Assembly (NCBI GenBank): GCA_965644295.1
Contig: CBFFRP010000281.1
Coordinates: forward strand, 434,001 to 498,000
Reading direction: 5' to 3'
Source of the DNA: Paraphysomonas bandaiensis
Lineage: Eukaryota; Chrysophyceae
Length of the DNA stretch: 64,000 bases
The notes under the pieces were generated by a model, which saw only the letters and a program-made list of their open reading frames with translations, was not told where the DNA came from and did no database searches. Shown here in pieces: positions 10,601 to 22,972 of this stretch (position 1 is its first letter; the number at the start of each line of letters is the position of its first letter). Made by a program: the position numbers and the translations under genes.

Positions 10601-12177
10601 CGCTGGCAGAAGCAAAGAAGACTCCACAGAGAACATACTGGATTGAAGCTACCAGGAAGGAGGTGCACAAGCTTGAACGAAGGACATGCTGGAAGATTGT
10701 CCGAAGGCCGAAACACCGAAAAATCATAAAATCTAAATTGGTCTTTAAAGTAAAGCGCGACCATCTTGGAAAAATTAAGAAGTTCAAAGTTCGACTTGTG
10801 GCGAAAGGGTTTACTCAAGAACAAGGAGTCGACTATAATGAGACATTCTCCCCAGTAGCTAAAGGTGTATCATTTAGGCTAGCACTAGCACTGGCTCTGC
10901 GATACAATCTGCAACTCCGTCAACTCGATGTAGAAACGGCATTTCCGTATGCAGATCTGGACGAAGACGTGTTTATGTCTCCACCTGCAGGAATAGATAT
11001 TCCACAAGGCTGTTGTTTGAAGATTCTGAAGAGTTTGTATGGCCTAAAACAAGCGCCTCGAAATTGGCATTCAATGCTGAAGGACAGTATAAAGGCGATG
11101 GGGTATAAACAATGTGTTCTTGACCCATGTTTATTTGTACTCAAGGGTACTGATGATAACCTACATATGATACTTGTGTATGTAGATGATATCATTGTGC
11201 TCAGCTCTGACAGCCGTCATATTGAAGAAGTCATCAGCGCCTTTAAGACTCAATATGCCATGCAAGATATGGGGGACCTTAAGCATTATTTAGGTCTTAC
11301 CATTGAGCGTCATAATGGCCAGATTAAGTTACATCAGTCTGCATATGCTAAAGATGTTGTGGCCAGATTCAATCACTTGTTGTCAGAAAAGAAGAGACGG
11401 TGCAAGGCAACCACACCTCTACCACCTGGCCTAAAGTTGTCCAAGGATGCAAAAGAGGAAGAAACTCGAAAACAGAGAGAATACGTTGATGCATTTCCCT
11501 ATCAATCTGTTATTGGTGCCTTAATGTATTTGGCAGTGCATACTAGACCAGACATGGCATATACAGTAAATCTTCTCTCCCGGTTCACCACAAGACCCAC
11601 GTACGCTGCATGTCAAGCTGCTCTGCATACTTTATTGTATTTAGAAAATACAGTTGATCAAGGTATCATATTTCCTAATTTCACAGATGAAGACCCTCTA
11701 TGTGTGTACTCTGATGCAGATTGGGCCGGAGATCTGGATACATGCAGATCCACTACAGGGTATATCGTATATCTGTGGGGTGCTCCAATTGCATGGCAGT
11801 CCAGACTGCAGCCAACAGTGGCTACGTCGACTATGGAAGCTGAATATATGGCTGCATATGCTGCAATTCAGGAGATTGTATGGATACGAGGGGTGATGAC
11901 AGAGCTCGGAATTCGTGGATTTGAGCTCAGTAAGAATGCGTCTCCAACAATCTTGAATATGGACAGCAAGAGTGCGATTGATCTAGCTCAGAACCCGGTA
12001 AATCATAAACGTTCCAAGCATATTCGGATCAAGTATCATTGGATTCGAGAGCAAGTGGGAGGCTGTATCGTCAGGCTGAATCATGTGCCAACGGCAGAGA
12101 TGACAGCAGACGTGATGACTAAAGCCTTGTCCGAGAAGCTGCACTATCAGCATGTGCACACTATGGTATCGCACTAA
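7660..12177 (+). CDS. Copia Gag-Pol polyprotein, 1505 aa
   Basis: A single frame encodes Gag and Pol in Copia order. Gag carries two CCHC knuckles (residues 251-264, CNKCKKLGHFAREC; and 299-312, CEICDIPGHQTKDC). The protease has YLDSGC with Asp380. An integrase zinc-finger region (HKRLGHVN ... CNTC) is followed by the catalytic core with likely Asp584, Asp649 and Glu689 (SLSERTNRT). Reverse transcriptase shows KSKLVFKVKRD, FTQEQGVDY and YVDD with Asp1176-Asp1177. RNase H has YSDADWAGD and TMEAEYMA. Integrase preceding reverse transcriptase marks Pseudoviridae (Copia). There is no frameshift or stop, so all parts are made as one precursor. The ATG at 7660 is the first in frame and overlaps the LTR end. 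Confidence 0.97.
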   Translation: MAADGNFTNVASGSKVPPFEELNFKKFKKFFTSFLMRHNRAHLVLSKDKPRHIHDLDSTVPAGAHMTDAQKKRLRKAKKLWNTRNETAYSFLMEVCNAHPKAGTTAALYEGSTAKGLLQALEERFLNVEKNTVQAEVTKFNSMKITSSQSGAEFVDSVEAQAKILENLGREVTEDDKLTRLKEGLTDKRYSQLAHSLYTANDVTYARASSLIKGYENTSFGKHALQNSGEDSVNQAVDDSKWKEHKRKGRCNKCKKLGHFARECKTPEHVIKRMKGTRSQRKDRDHRNRGDNKTKLPVCEICDIPGHQTKDCFHLKTAKAAVVSSKRGRDSRRETAPYKNKKKPRVSVHDSEDEAGYESMICVEEEVNLAQSMSDVIYLDSGCNKMILTSKNHMTNLQRADRQMSTANKGKLSIHSVGDVGSFKKVYYAPEASKNLVDMKSITDRGCVVTFDNDEVVIRNKTTNKTLIRQRSVNGLYPVRLEDLLQLGEESSAALEEQGFDDQRILWHKRLGHVNYDKLTESDRRGLVDGINLDKKYFRKKHKKTICKCNTCMRSKLTRKNFRTPRQLMNLDNNPKERGVLSADTMEVLNTPSMEGYKHVLLFKHSDAKHVWAYGLKNKTGSEVLKCMKDMVETQLVKEGLQLRRYHADGAGELVGQHVRQYLRETTSTRTVQVTWTPRDTPEMNSLSERTNRTVKEMALAILLDSGMPSVFWFKAVLHAVYLINRLPTKTTKGYISPFEYITGTAPDVSDLKIWGCKAWAIVPKEQRRKEWKEKGKPGYYMGQCQQPVGHQIYIPDLNAIIVAVNAQFDESIPERSQEYFDEIDNLQIDTSETAESVNDYQYLVGLRHLDGHLCYVTTRVIERRGVIVAYRRLDMKGNTTEEQTPIHIKDVVKMTHSTKCQTDKFNSLRNELDQTCNDSDNEQRTPDRSNRGASSTGGADRNPRTEKRPRKKRHIVNVGVLGDVSLSLDSSNSTIKEPQTLAEAKKTPQRTYWIEATRKEVHKLERRTCWKIVRRPKHRKIIKSKLVFKVKRDHLGKIKKFKVRLVAKGFTQEQGVDYNETFSPVAKGVSFRLALALALRYNLQLRQLDVETAFPYADLDEDVFMSPPAGIDIPQGCCLKILKSLYGLKQAPRNWHSMLKDSIKAMGYKQCVLDPCLFVLKGTDDNLHMILVYVDDIIVLSSDSRHIEEVISAFKTQYAMQDMGDLKHYLGLTIERHNGQIKLHQSAYAKDVVARFNHLLSEKKRRCKATTPLPPGLKLSKDAKEEETRKQREYVDAFPYQSVIGALMYLAVHTRPDMAYTVNLLSRFTTRPTYAACQAALHTLLYLENTVDQGIIFPNFTDEDPLCVYSDADWAGDLDTCRSTTGYIVYLWGAPIAWQSRLQPTVATSTMEAEYMAAYAAIQEIVWIRGVMTELGIRGFELSKNASPTILNMDSKSAIDLAQNPVNHKRSKHIRIKYHWIREQVGGCIVRLNHVPTAEMTADVMTKALSEKLHYQHVHTMVSH
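7661..7678 (+). promoter_or_regulatory. putative primer-binding site inside the start of the ORF
   Basis: TGGCAGCGGATGG follows the LTR immediately. Starting with TGG, complementary to a tRNA CCA end, is what a primer-binding site should do. It partly resembles initiator-methionine-tRNA type sites known from other Copia elements (TGGTAGC...). The tRNA cannot be named from this window. Confidence 0.55.
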
Positions 12178-12225
12178 GTAGACTTGCTCATCACAGTATA
12201 TTCTGATATGTTCATTGAGTGGGAG

Positions 12226-12532
12226 TATTGAACTACAACCAACTCCTACGTGCGTACTTGAAGTTTGGTAAAGTCAATCGCTAGTAGTTATCCTGTATTC
12301 TATGTAGCAATGAAATACAGAATATACATGACTACAGTATAGGAGTAGCTATTACAAGTATACAAAGAAACTGAAAATATAGTAGCTGTTAAAGATATGA
12401 TTTGTAGAACAGAATGTTGATGTTGGTAAATGACGTGGTTCCTAACTCACAGGGCTACAACATCATAAACTTACTATATCTCCTATAATATCAATCAGTC
12501 AATATTGCACTAACTAAAAGCGTAAATTAATA
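12226..12532 (+). repeat. 3' LTR of Copia element
   Basis: Identical by eye to 7354-7660, preceded by the purine tract at 12217-12225 and followed by GATTG (12533-12537). Confidence 0.93.
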
Positions 12533-12710
12533 GATTGACTTTTTTATTAAAGATATGATATAAATCTCTAGGTACAGTGTGGCATGCATTTCACGCTACT
12601 AAAATTTTTGATTTCCTCACTCTTCAAGCCTGCAATTTATAACATTAAGTTGCATTATGCATTGCTTGTTTCATGCACAATGACTAGCCAATTCTTAATA
12701 TCATAGTACT

Positions 12711-14848
<2,138 letters not shown>

Positions 14849-16060
14849 GTATTTAATTTGATTAAATGAGTTTGTATGTATGTATGTATGTGTGTGTGTT
14901 TTAAGAGAGCAGCCTCATGCATATCTAACACACACACTCCTGTGCAGATCCCCATATACAAGGACACCATACATACTGTACATGCATATATACACGTACA
15001 TACTGCACTTAAGAAGTGGAAAGTGTGTGTATAGGAAGTGAATAAGAATTTCTACAAAATATTACTGCTTTCTTGTTTTTTGGCCTCTAAATATATCAGC
15101 TTTTCGAAAATAAATCACCTCAAAACATGCTATTTTCTATGATATGATCTCTATCACAGACTATCGACATGCTGTCATCCATATGAAATTTCATAGTAAT
15201 CAGAAATCTATGAATAAAATTAAAGGAATTTGACTGAATCCTCAGAGTCACACTCTACTATTGGAGAAATACACCCTCTACCATCACACGTACCTCAGAA
15301 ACAGGCTATATACACAGTGTTGAAGCACTTGACTGTACCGGAGAGGATTAAGATAGAGAAGGATCCGTAATTCAGTCCATGAACAGAGAGAGGGTTGTAG
15401 CTGAGCTCCACTAGGCATCTGAAGTACACAATTAAAGAGTATATGGATACTGATAAACACATGCGTGTTATTACTGATATACGTGTATCCTCATTGCTTG
15501 AGGGAGTAACAACCTCAGGAACCCAAGAAATATCTGTAAAGTTTATGATGTCTCTCCGCGCACCCGGCGCGATGACGAGTCTACCCTCTCCAAACTCTTG
15601 GGGTTTGAAAATACCTGAGTTTGGAGGCATTCTACGCCGATACCACCTACCAAACACAGATAGAGGACACTATTGCGGATATGACAGGCACTGTGTATCT
15701 TATAAAACGATTGAAAGAACTACAGAAGAAGATGTTTGCAGTTGAACTCTAGTAACGCAAGGAAGGACGGGTAGCCAAGCAAGTAGATAGGCAGCAGCTA
15801 CAATCCCCACGTTGGATGAGTTGGTGACCTAGACTTTGATTGGAGGAAGGAACCCTTCCCAATTCTGAAGGCATTATTTCTGGTGTTGCCAAAATCATTA
15901 TCAGAGACGGCTCCGGGGATCAATTCGAAAAAAATAGCGTGGTGCGTGGGAATATTAGACGAACTAATGACCGAGACAACTGTCTATTTAGTGTGTACTC
16001 TATATTAATGTGTGCATTTTATTTTATTTTTACACATTTTTGCCTTTGTTATTGTTTTCA
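14849..16060. other. intergenic DNA with a decayed coding remnant
   Basis: Short TATG repeats sit just upstream of the glutathione reductase start (about 14870-14905). Between 15300 and 15750 there are coding-like stretches in shifting plus-strand frames (for example DDESTLSKLLGFEN and QIEDTIADMTGTVYLIKRL, in different frames). This looks like a pseudogene remnant of unknown identity. Nothing else is supported. Confidence 0.4.
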
Positions 16061-18222
16061 CGCCATTATAATTATATTTGCGTGGACCTATTTCGTTTAT
16101 TGTCATTATAATTGCCGGGAACTGGGCACCCAGTAATAGCATTTACCGGTACTTGATATAACATGCTATATATTAGAATTAAGTGCTTTCAAGATATAGT
16201 ATGTCCACTATACTCCGAACAAACTCTAAACAATGTTCATAAAACTCTACAGTTACTTTGTGGCAACTTAGCGCATTCTCAGCGGCAAACTTAGAAACTT
16301 AGTGATGTATATTATAGGAAATAGTTTCGCAATCAACAACATACTCAACAAATTGAAGTGCCTGCTTCGTTGTGTTTGCAGTTGACACTTTCATAGTTTT
16401 ATGTAGTACGACAGATATATATTATATATATGCTCTGGTAAAGTAATAATAGCCCACAATACAACAAATATAACTGCCGTATTATCTTATTATTCATCCT
16501 TCAATAACCCACAATATATACTGCTTGAAAAAATTCTGGATCATTTTTGTTCGTTATGCAATGATTGCCTAAATCAAAATAGTAAACGAGGTTACACGTC
16601 TTGTATGAATATTATAGCCAAATACGCGAAGCATGCGGATTTTTTTGGTGAGATGAACTCGAGAGAATTTTGGGAAATGAAAGACTTTACAAGGGTGATT
16701 TACTTTTATAATAGTATCTCCTGCTGCGATTAACTTATTACTTTGATGGTTGGAATGGATAGTTATGAACGACGAACCATTTTCTAACATGGAGAATAAC
16801 TATGATTGGAAGAAGACCCATCTCCATGATGGCTATATGTTGAACTATTCGCAGCGCACCCTTACACTCGTGGATAAGAAGTTAAGTAACATGTTACTAG
16901 ATAAATTTGTTCTTGTGTTTGATGGATGGATTAGCGATGATGGTACGTCACATCACTATAATATCATTGCAAGGAAATTCTAGATGAAATTTGGGCTGCT
17001 ATGAATAAACGATTTACCTGGTATTGAATTTACTATTGAATATATATATAATTGAAAATCTGATTATTAAGAAGCGCAAGCTTGTGCGTTGCCGCGACCA
17101 ACCTAACAACTCGCGCGACACTATGCATAACATGACTCTCATCTAGTTACTATTGCATGCACCGACAAGAAGTGCTCAACTATACAACACGATTTAGTTA
17201 GCTACATGGGCATACGACGAGTTGCGTGTTTAAGCCGGATCATACGCTCCTGCCCAATCTACTTGTCCTAACACAAACAACTTGCGGTCGGTGTCTTCGG
17301 CATATGTCTCCTGTATATGCGGCAGATCTTTAGGGCCCTCTTCAAGGTGGTGTTCACAGCAGCAGGTAGTCTGGAAGGGAGAATAAAGTAGCTCTATAGC
17401 GCCGGGTCCTCCCACGGTCACGAAGCGGTCTCACTGGTGCAATTTTGCACACTGACGCATGAAACAGACATCTACCAAAATCTGTTACAAATTCAAGCTG
17501 AGTCCAATGTCTTCCCTCCATTGTGTGCACTCGTCCAAACTTGAAAATTTGACTCTTGCCATGCAAAGAGATGGGACCAACTTTAATACAAAGCCCGCTC
17601 TAGTTATTATATTTGTTGTTATATATGCTGCTACAAGAATTTCTGGCGCTGTATCCATACCTTTTCCTGAGCTGTATGCAAGCATGGTTGCCAGCAGGCA
17701 GTGACCAAAATTCAGGGAAACAATGAAAGTGAGTTGACACAGGCCATGAGAGAAGACGGTTAGACATTTGCAACTGGTTTCATTCATTGATGTTGTTTAG
17801 TGCGAAGAAACTGACTTCACACAGCGTGCTCTGGACACTGGACAGCGCCAAGGTTACCACAAGAGAGCTCGACATTTAGTACCTATATATGAGTCCAACT
17901 GTCGCAGCATTCATGCGTCATAATATCGAAGCGCAATCTAAAGTTGATTATATATAATATGACACCTGGCTGAGCGTCGAAATATGAATCCATATCGTCT
18001 AGAATCATTGCTATATATGCTAGTCCTACGATCAAATTACAACATGATGTTGTGGAATGCTAATGTCCTCCATGAAGTCTTGTGCAAGATCATGATGTGT
18101 GAGTGGAGAGCGAGAAGAATGATGATGTGTAGTTGCTATTCGGTCTGTTATTTAACTAAAGTAGTAATTAAAGGGGCAGCATACTATCTATTAGGAGCGA
18201 TGTTATCTAGAGTTAGTAGGTG
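16061..18222 (+). mobile_element. degenerate hAT transposon, family B, with transposase pseudogene
   Basis: Homologous over most of its length to 50830-52433 (shared CATTATAATTGCCGGGAACT and the following about 170 bp). Broken plus-strand frames encode hAT transposase pieces. These are a BED-finger-like stretch near 16545-16600 (CSLCND ... RGYTSC), the catalytic-region block WIVMNDEPFS ... DKFVLVFDGW (16750-16983), LENLTLAMQRDGTNF near 17540, and a C-terminal dimerisation block MNPYRLESLLYMLVLRSNYN near 17984. Both termini are missing. About 400 bp (17040-17440) has no counterpart in the other copy and may be a secondary insertion. It is not functional. Confidence 0.8.
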
Positions 18223-18915
18223 TCATGACGTTGAAACGTTAATATTACATGTATAGTAGCATGCTTGCTGTATTAAGAAATAGATGTTCCCTGATTAACA
18301 TTAAGAACACAAATGAGAACTCATATAGTTCCAAAAATCAATATAAGTGTGATGATAAATGTAAACAGTTGTAGGTGAAAGAGAGGCTTCTTATTCTCTC
18401 AATTAGCATCATCATCACATTTACATACATCAGGCTTTACCTCTGCAAGTGCACCTGATCGAATGATGTGTGTATGATATGAGGCACACAGTATCCTGAG
18501 GAGCACGATATGGCCCAAACCCTGAAAGAACTGGGTGCCACTGCTCCTAACCACCTATATATAGAATCAGATATGGTACTTAAACTCTCCTGTAATATTC
18601 TTGAAGTTGTTTCGAAGTCCTGGCTATATGAAGATAGATCGCTTGCACTGACATCTTTATGATCTTATTATACAGCAGTCGAAGGATGGAATATAACTTG
18701 AAGTAAGTAACTAATGATTAATGATTAAACTCATGATTGTGGTATCTCTATAATTGTGTAATATTATATATAATGAAATCACGTACATATGACTGTCATT
18801 ATCATAATGAAGATAGAAGTGAGCTTCTGTTGACCCGAATATTGAAGTTGAATGTCTCTATTTGCCCGGTGCTAATCAGGTCAAAGAAAACTTTTATCGA
18901 GACAAAATGGGGATA
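18223..18915 (+). repeat. tandem duplication, copy 1, of a dispersed repeat with coding remnant
   Basis: The segment starting TCATGACGTTGAAA recurs at 19055 with high identity. Copy 1 carries about 235 extra bp (18335-18570). One frame in this interval reads HDMAQTLKELGATAPNHLYI ... RSLALTSL. Similar peptides occur near 35790-35960 (+) and 60340-60580 (-), so a repeated coding family has decayed here. The identity of the protein is unknown. Confidence 0.7.
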
Positions 18916-18916
18916 T

Positions 18917-19047
18917 AGTTATATTTAACCACGGGCAATAAGGAGGCTATATCGTCCCGCGCTCAAAATTTTGAAACGAGGGCGAAAAGCCCGAGTTTTA
19001 AAATTTAGACAAGGGACGATTCTCCTTATCCCTAGGTTAAATTGTAG
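18917..19047. repeat. long imperfect palindrome (hairpin), arms about 63 bp
   Basis: The left arm includes ATAAGGAG, ATCGTCCC, TCAAAATTTT and GAGGGC. The right arm returns GCCCGAG, AAAATTTAGA, GGGACGAT and CTCCTTAT, with a loop of about 5 nt (GAAAA). TTTAACC/GGTTAAA pairs flank them. A diverged single arm is present near 35490-35530. It is consistent with a foldback MITE inserted in the duplicated region. Confidence 0.85.
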
Positions 19048-19054
19048 CTTATCC

Positions 19055-19524
19055 TCATGACGTTGAAAAGTTAATATTACATGTATAGTAGCATGCTTGC
19101 TGTATTAAGAAATAGATGTTCCCTGATTAACATTAAGAACACAAATGAGAACTCTTATAGTTCCAAATATGGTACTTAAACTCTCCTGTTATATTCTTGA
19201 AGTTGTTTCGAATTCCTGGATATGAAGACAGATCACTTGCACTGACCTCTTTATGATCTTATACAGCAGTCGAAGGATGAAATATAACTTGGAGTTAGAT
19301 GATCTGCTCTTGATATTAGGCTTATGATTGTGGTTTCTCTATAATTGTGTACTATAATGAAATCACGTACATATGACTGTCATTATCATAATGAAGATAG
19401 AAGTGAGCTTTTGTTGACCCGAATATTGAAGTTGAATGTCTCTATTTGCCCGGTGCTGATATGAGCGCCCTGTTGAGTCAAAATCAGGTCAAAAAAAGCT
19501 TTTTTTTGAGACAAAATGGGGATA
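19055..19524 (+). repeat. tandem duplication, copy 2
   Basis: Matches 18223-18915 with small substitutions and the internal deletion described for copy 1. It ends in the dispersed block TATTTGCCCGGTGCTGATAT ... ACAAAATGGGGATA. Confidence 0.8.
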
Positions 19525-19949
19525 ATAATATTAGTCTTTTCCATAATAATACAGCATAGAAACACCATAGGTTCTGACACTAGTTTTTTTTGTAGGTTGT
19601 TATCATTAAGAATGTCTGACACTGTATTAACTATTCAATCAGTAACATTACGGTGGAAGCGTTGTGCTTGGTAGTTCAAAGTTCAAGATCAGATATTCTA
19701 AATTCTAATTATCTAATTAACTCTAAATGAAACCATATAACAAATTGTAGTTAGAGAAAACAGTACTTCAAATACCAAAGATAAAACAAAAAAACGAAGA
19801 ATACAATATATTGTATCAAGACGAGAAAAAATACATAAAAAACCAAACAAAACAATGGATATGGCAGTGGAAACATAAATTGATAAAATATTGGAAACCA
19901 TCAGCAAAACTTTAGAGCGTTCATTTTTGCTCATGTTGTCGCTCAAGCT

Positions 19950-20975
19950 TCAAAAAAATTGACTGTCTGTTGAATGCATAGAGACGATAGTAGGAGTAGA
20001 GGCTGTGGTGTACGAAGTTGGACTTACTGAGCTACACTGAGATGGCGTATAAGATGTACTCAGGGGTTTGCATTTTATTCGTAATGAGGGGTAGTTATCT
20101 ATTTCGTATTCTCTAAGAACATCGACCAGTGGATTATCGTATTGTCTTGGGCTGGGAGCATGAATTCGCTCCGAAGAGATGCTCGGGTCACGATTAATAA
20201 GGCTACTTACACTACTGCTCAAGGTTCTGAATAGTCCTCTAGAGGAATAGTTTGTAGTCTTCATATCTGTTAGCTCTTTCTTTATTGCAGCCAATCTGGA
20301 GGATAGTTCTTGTCTAAATATTATATCTTTATATTTTGAGCTGAGCACCCGTACATAGGATGCCTCGTTCTGATCATTCCTTCTGCTGCGACGATCGCAG
20401 ATCGTGCTCCAAAAGACCTCACCACAGATCCGACGGCGAAGAGTAGCCTGCAAAGTTTTTACAGGAGAGAATAGTGAAGGATGGCCCTGGCACCATTGAG
20501 CAAACATGCTAGCAGTAATTATGTTGTCGTTACTCAACAATAGTTCAGAAATAGCATGAATATTTGCATCGTCTTTTAAATTGTCTCCATGGATATCTAC
20601 CAGTAGCTTCCGTATATTTGTAGACGTTAAGGTATTGATATTATCGTCGTCATATACAATGAATATGTAGGGTGCCAGTTCACAGGCCTCCAGTGATAAA
20701 AAACACCAAACCAGACACACAAACTGAGAGAAGTTCACACTCTTCGCACCGGCCACCTGACAGAATCTTCGGGGACTGAATATTTTATGCTCCAACCTTC
20801 CGGCCTGTAATTCCAATTGTGTAAATACATTATGAATGTCGACACTATCACAGTGCGGAGGAGAAAAGCCGGAGAACACATCAAACAATAGATTGAGCTC
20901 AGAGTATGACAGTCCAATTTCTTTTAGAAGGACAGAACTGATCGAATCTACTGAAGAGCTTTGACAAGATCCCAT
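19950..20975 (-). CDS. EF-hand-like protein, paralogue 1 (341 aa, MGSCQSSS start)
   Basis: The ATG at 20975 gives MGSCQSSS, an N-myristoylation motif (Gly2, Ser6) with Cys4 for palmitoylation. The upstream extension of the open frame lacks an ATG. The body has an EF-hand-like architecture: LSYSELNLLFDVFSG, NFSQFVCLVWCFLSLEA, then IFIVYDDDNINTLTSTNI, a degenerate loop with no acidic residue at position 12. After this come QGHPSLFSPVKTLQATLRRR and GEVFW, a pattern I associate with EF-hand proteins of stramenopiles. A Ser-rich tail follows. Membrane-anchored calcium-sensor-like signalling is inferred, but Ca2+ binding is doubtful. It is intronless and a near-duplicate of 33162-34193, including flanks, in inverted orientation. 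Confidence 0.75.
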   Translation of the reverse strand: MGSCQSSSVDSISSVLLKEIGLSYSELNLLFDVFSGFSPPHCDSVDIHNVFTQLELQAGRLEHKIFSPRRFCQVAGAKSVNFSQFVCLVWCFLSLEACELAPYIFIVYDDDNINTLTSTNIRKLLVDIHGDNLKDDANIHAISELLLSNDNIITASMFAQWCQGHPSLFSPVKTLQATLRRRICGEVFWSTICDRRSRRNDQNEASYVRVLSSKYKDIIFRQELSSRLAAIKKELTDMKTTNYSSRGLFRTLSSSVSSLINRDPSISSERIHAPSPRQYDNPLVDVLREYEIDNYPSLRIKCKPLSTSYTPSQCSSVSPTSYTTASTPTIVSMHSTDSQFF

Positions 20976-21688
20976 CGTAAGAGAGTTAGGATTCAGTGTG
21001 TACTGGGAATCCGCTCCCTTACTCTGATTAGTGGTGTGAACAATGACGAAATATAGAATTCTTTTAATTGCCAAGAGTTTGGTGGATGGTGGATGGAAGG
21101 AATTCTTCCACGTTATCTAACAAATAATATCACAGAATTGTGAAATAAAGGTCTGTGATTTGCTGTCAAAATCAAAGTACGATGTATGGAAAGTTGCAGT
21201 ACAATGGATGTTTAGCTGTAGTACGATCTTACGTGTGTGTGAGTTTCTCTTTTCTGTAGTTTTACGGAAAGACAGATGTACCATCTATACATACCATATG
21301 TACCATGCATACCGTATGTATACCGTATATGTGCTATATAAATATGTACCGTACATATACTTTATATACGTACCATATATACCGTATATATACCGTACAT
21401 ACCATATAATTACCGTACATACCATTCATTCCTATACCAACTCCTAGAAACTCAACGTATAATATCCATGTCCACATACGTACCCCCTCGTCACTCATCT
21501 GGAATGTCTACGACGAGATTTGTATGGAATTGAACGGCTTAAACTCATATATACATACACAGAAGAGTTCCAACGAAACTTATACTCTACTATCTACTGT
21601 GATAAGCTAATGCTTATAGTTATATAGTTTAAAGCTATTATCATTAATAGATTCTGTACTGTAGTATATATATATAGAGTTGTGTATA
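20976..21688. promoter_or_regulatory. divergent promoter region between EF-hand-like paralogues 1 and 2
   Basis: 713 bp between opposite start codons. The part next to paralogue 1 (20976-21200) is homologous to the upstream region of paralogue 3 (about 32970-33161), including GACAGCAAATCACAGACC. An irregular array of TACCGTATATA/TACCATATA units occupies about 21270-21430. Confidence 0.6.
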
Positions 21689-22972
21689 ATGGGAAATTGT
21701 TACACGACTAATGCTTCAAGCACTGCTGCAGAGCTTTCTGCAGGAATATTTAAAGAAATTGGTCTTACTTCCGCTGAAATCAGACAACTACGTGAATTAT
21801 ATACACATATTGACGTAAGTGGATCTGAATGCCTCACACAGGATGATCTCTGTGCGGTATTTAAGCTCCCTCGAACACGTTTCAACTGTACTTTATTCGG
21901 CATTGGAGGAAAAGACTCGAATACACATCTCAACTTCTGTCGTTTTGTGTGTAGTGTTTGGAGTTTTTTATCCTTGGATAGATCTCAACTTGGAGCCTAT
22001 GCCTTTGTGCTTTACGATCAAGCCCACATTGGTAAGCTTCCAGCGGAGAATGTCAGGGCCATGTTGCAAGACATACATGGAGAGAATTACCACAGCAATA
22101 TTATAAAGGCTACTGTTGAATTATTGTTGTACAATTCTGAAGTAGTACCACTGAGTGTGTTCACCGAGTGGGGTAGGGGTCATCCTTCCCTGTTCGCCCC
22201 TCTCCAGATTTTACAGACTACATTGCGTTGTCAAATATGTGGAGAGGGGTTCTGGAAAGTACAATGCAGTCGACGTAGCACTCGAGAGGGTCAGGAAAAT
22301 GCAGCTTATATGTGGAAGCTTGAATCCAAGTTTGCGGAGGCTATGTTTAAACAACAACTTGCGTCAAGACTGGAGGCGATTAACAGGGAACTCGCTCTTA
22401 GTAATTATTCGTCGACTGGTTTAATTCGAGGTATAAGCGGCAGCCTAAGTGGTATAGTTGGTCGTATCCCAAGCATTTCACTAGGTCGTGCACATGTCCC
22501 CAGCCCAAGGCAACAGGACAATGCGTTGGTAGATATACTAGATGAGGACGATGTGATGGATCGCCCTCCACTAAAAATCAAGCGCAAGCCTGTCAGTTCT
22601 ACGTCCAGCTCTACCAAGCAAAGCTCCGTGAGTCCTGTGTGCCATACGCTGTGCCCGACACCTAACAGCCAATACTTTTACAGTCGATCTGATAGTTCGA
22701 ACAAACCCATTGTATACGCAAAAAGTGGTGTCCTGAAGCTACATCGCTATCACCCCTCGAACAAAAGTTTCCGCTCTGAGAATTCAGATATATCGTTGTG
22801 CGATGAAATGGATATATTTAATGGAGATGGGGTATGGGAGGATAAAACAGAGAACTCTTCTATTCGCTCGGCTACTGTTAGATCATTAAATTGCAGCAGT
22901 GATGTTGATGATAGTGGATACTTTAAGCCTCCTATTCAAACTACCTCACTTCCCTCCCAAAGTCTTACATAG
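21689..22972 (+). CDS. EF-hand-like protein, paralogue 2 (427 aa, MGNCYTTN start)
   Basis: The ATG at 21689 gives MGNCYTTN (Gly2, Cys4, Thr6), a dual acylation signal. The body aligns with paralogues 1 and 3: LRELYTHIDVSGSECLTQDD resembles a real EF loop with Asp1 and Asp12. Then come LNFCRFVCSVWSFLSLD, FVLYDQAHIGKLPAENV (degenerate loop), HGENYHSN, GHPSLFAPLQILQTTLR and GEGFWKVQCSRRS. The C-terminal region is longer than in its paralogues and rich in Ser and Asp. It is clearly diverged from paralogues 1 and 3, so it is an older duplicate. Intronless. The function is inferred as a membrane-tethered, EF-hand-derived signalling protein. The 3' end, including the last codons, is tandemly duplicated. 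Confidence 0.75.
   Translation: MGNCYTTNASSTAAELSAGIFKEIGLTSAEIRQLRELYTHIDVSGSECLTQDDLCAVFKLPRTRFNCTLFGIGGKDSNTHLNFCRFVCSVWSFLSLDRSQLGAYAFVLYDQAHIGKLPAENVRAMLQDIHGENYHSNIIKATVELLLYNSEVVPLSVFTEWGRGHPSLFAPLQILQTTLRCQICGEGFWKVQCSRRSTREGQENAAYMWKLESKFAEAMFKQQLASRLEAINRELALSNYSSTGLIRGISGSLSGIVGRIPSISLGRAHVPSPRQQDNALVDILDEDDVMDRPPLKIKRKPVSSTSSSTKQSSVSPVCHTLCPTPNSQYFYSRSDSSNKPIVYAKSGVLKLHRYHPSNKSFRSENSDISLCDEMDIFNGDGVWEDKTENSSIRSATVRSLNCSSDVDDSGYFKPPIQTTSLPSQSLT

Larger units (their letters stand above)
7354..12532 (+). mobile_element. intact Ty1/Copia LTR retrotransposon (5179 bp)
   Basis: Two 307-bp LTRs, identical as far as I can read, flank a single uninterrupted polyprotein ORF and are bounded by GATTG target duplications. 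The element is extremely compact. The ORF start codon uses the last LTR base, and only 48 bp separate the stop codon from the 3' LTR, ending in a purine tract (GAGTGGGAG, 12217-12225). Identical LTRs, perfect target duplications and an intact ORF indicate a recent insertion that may still be competent. It sits in intergenic DNA between the ABC-F and glutathione reductase genes. Confidence 0.95.

Noticed and set aside
19713-19946. 77-codon hydrophobic minus-strand frame after EF-hand-like paralogue 1
   Set aside because: It lies in the duplicated 3' flank; the corresponding flank of paralogue 3 does not keep the frame.
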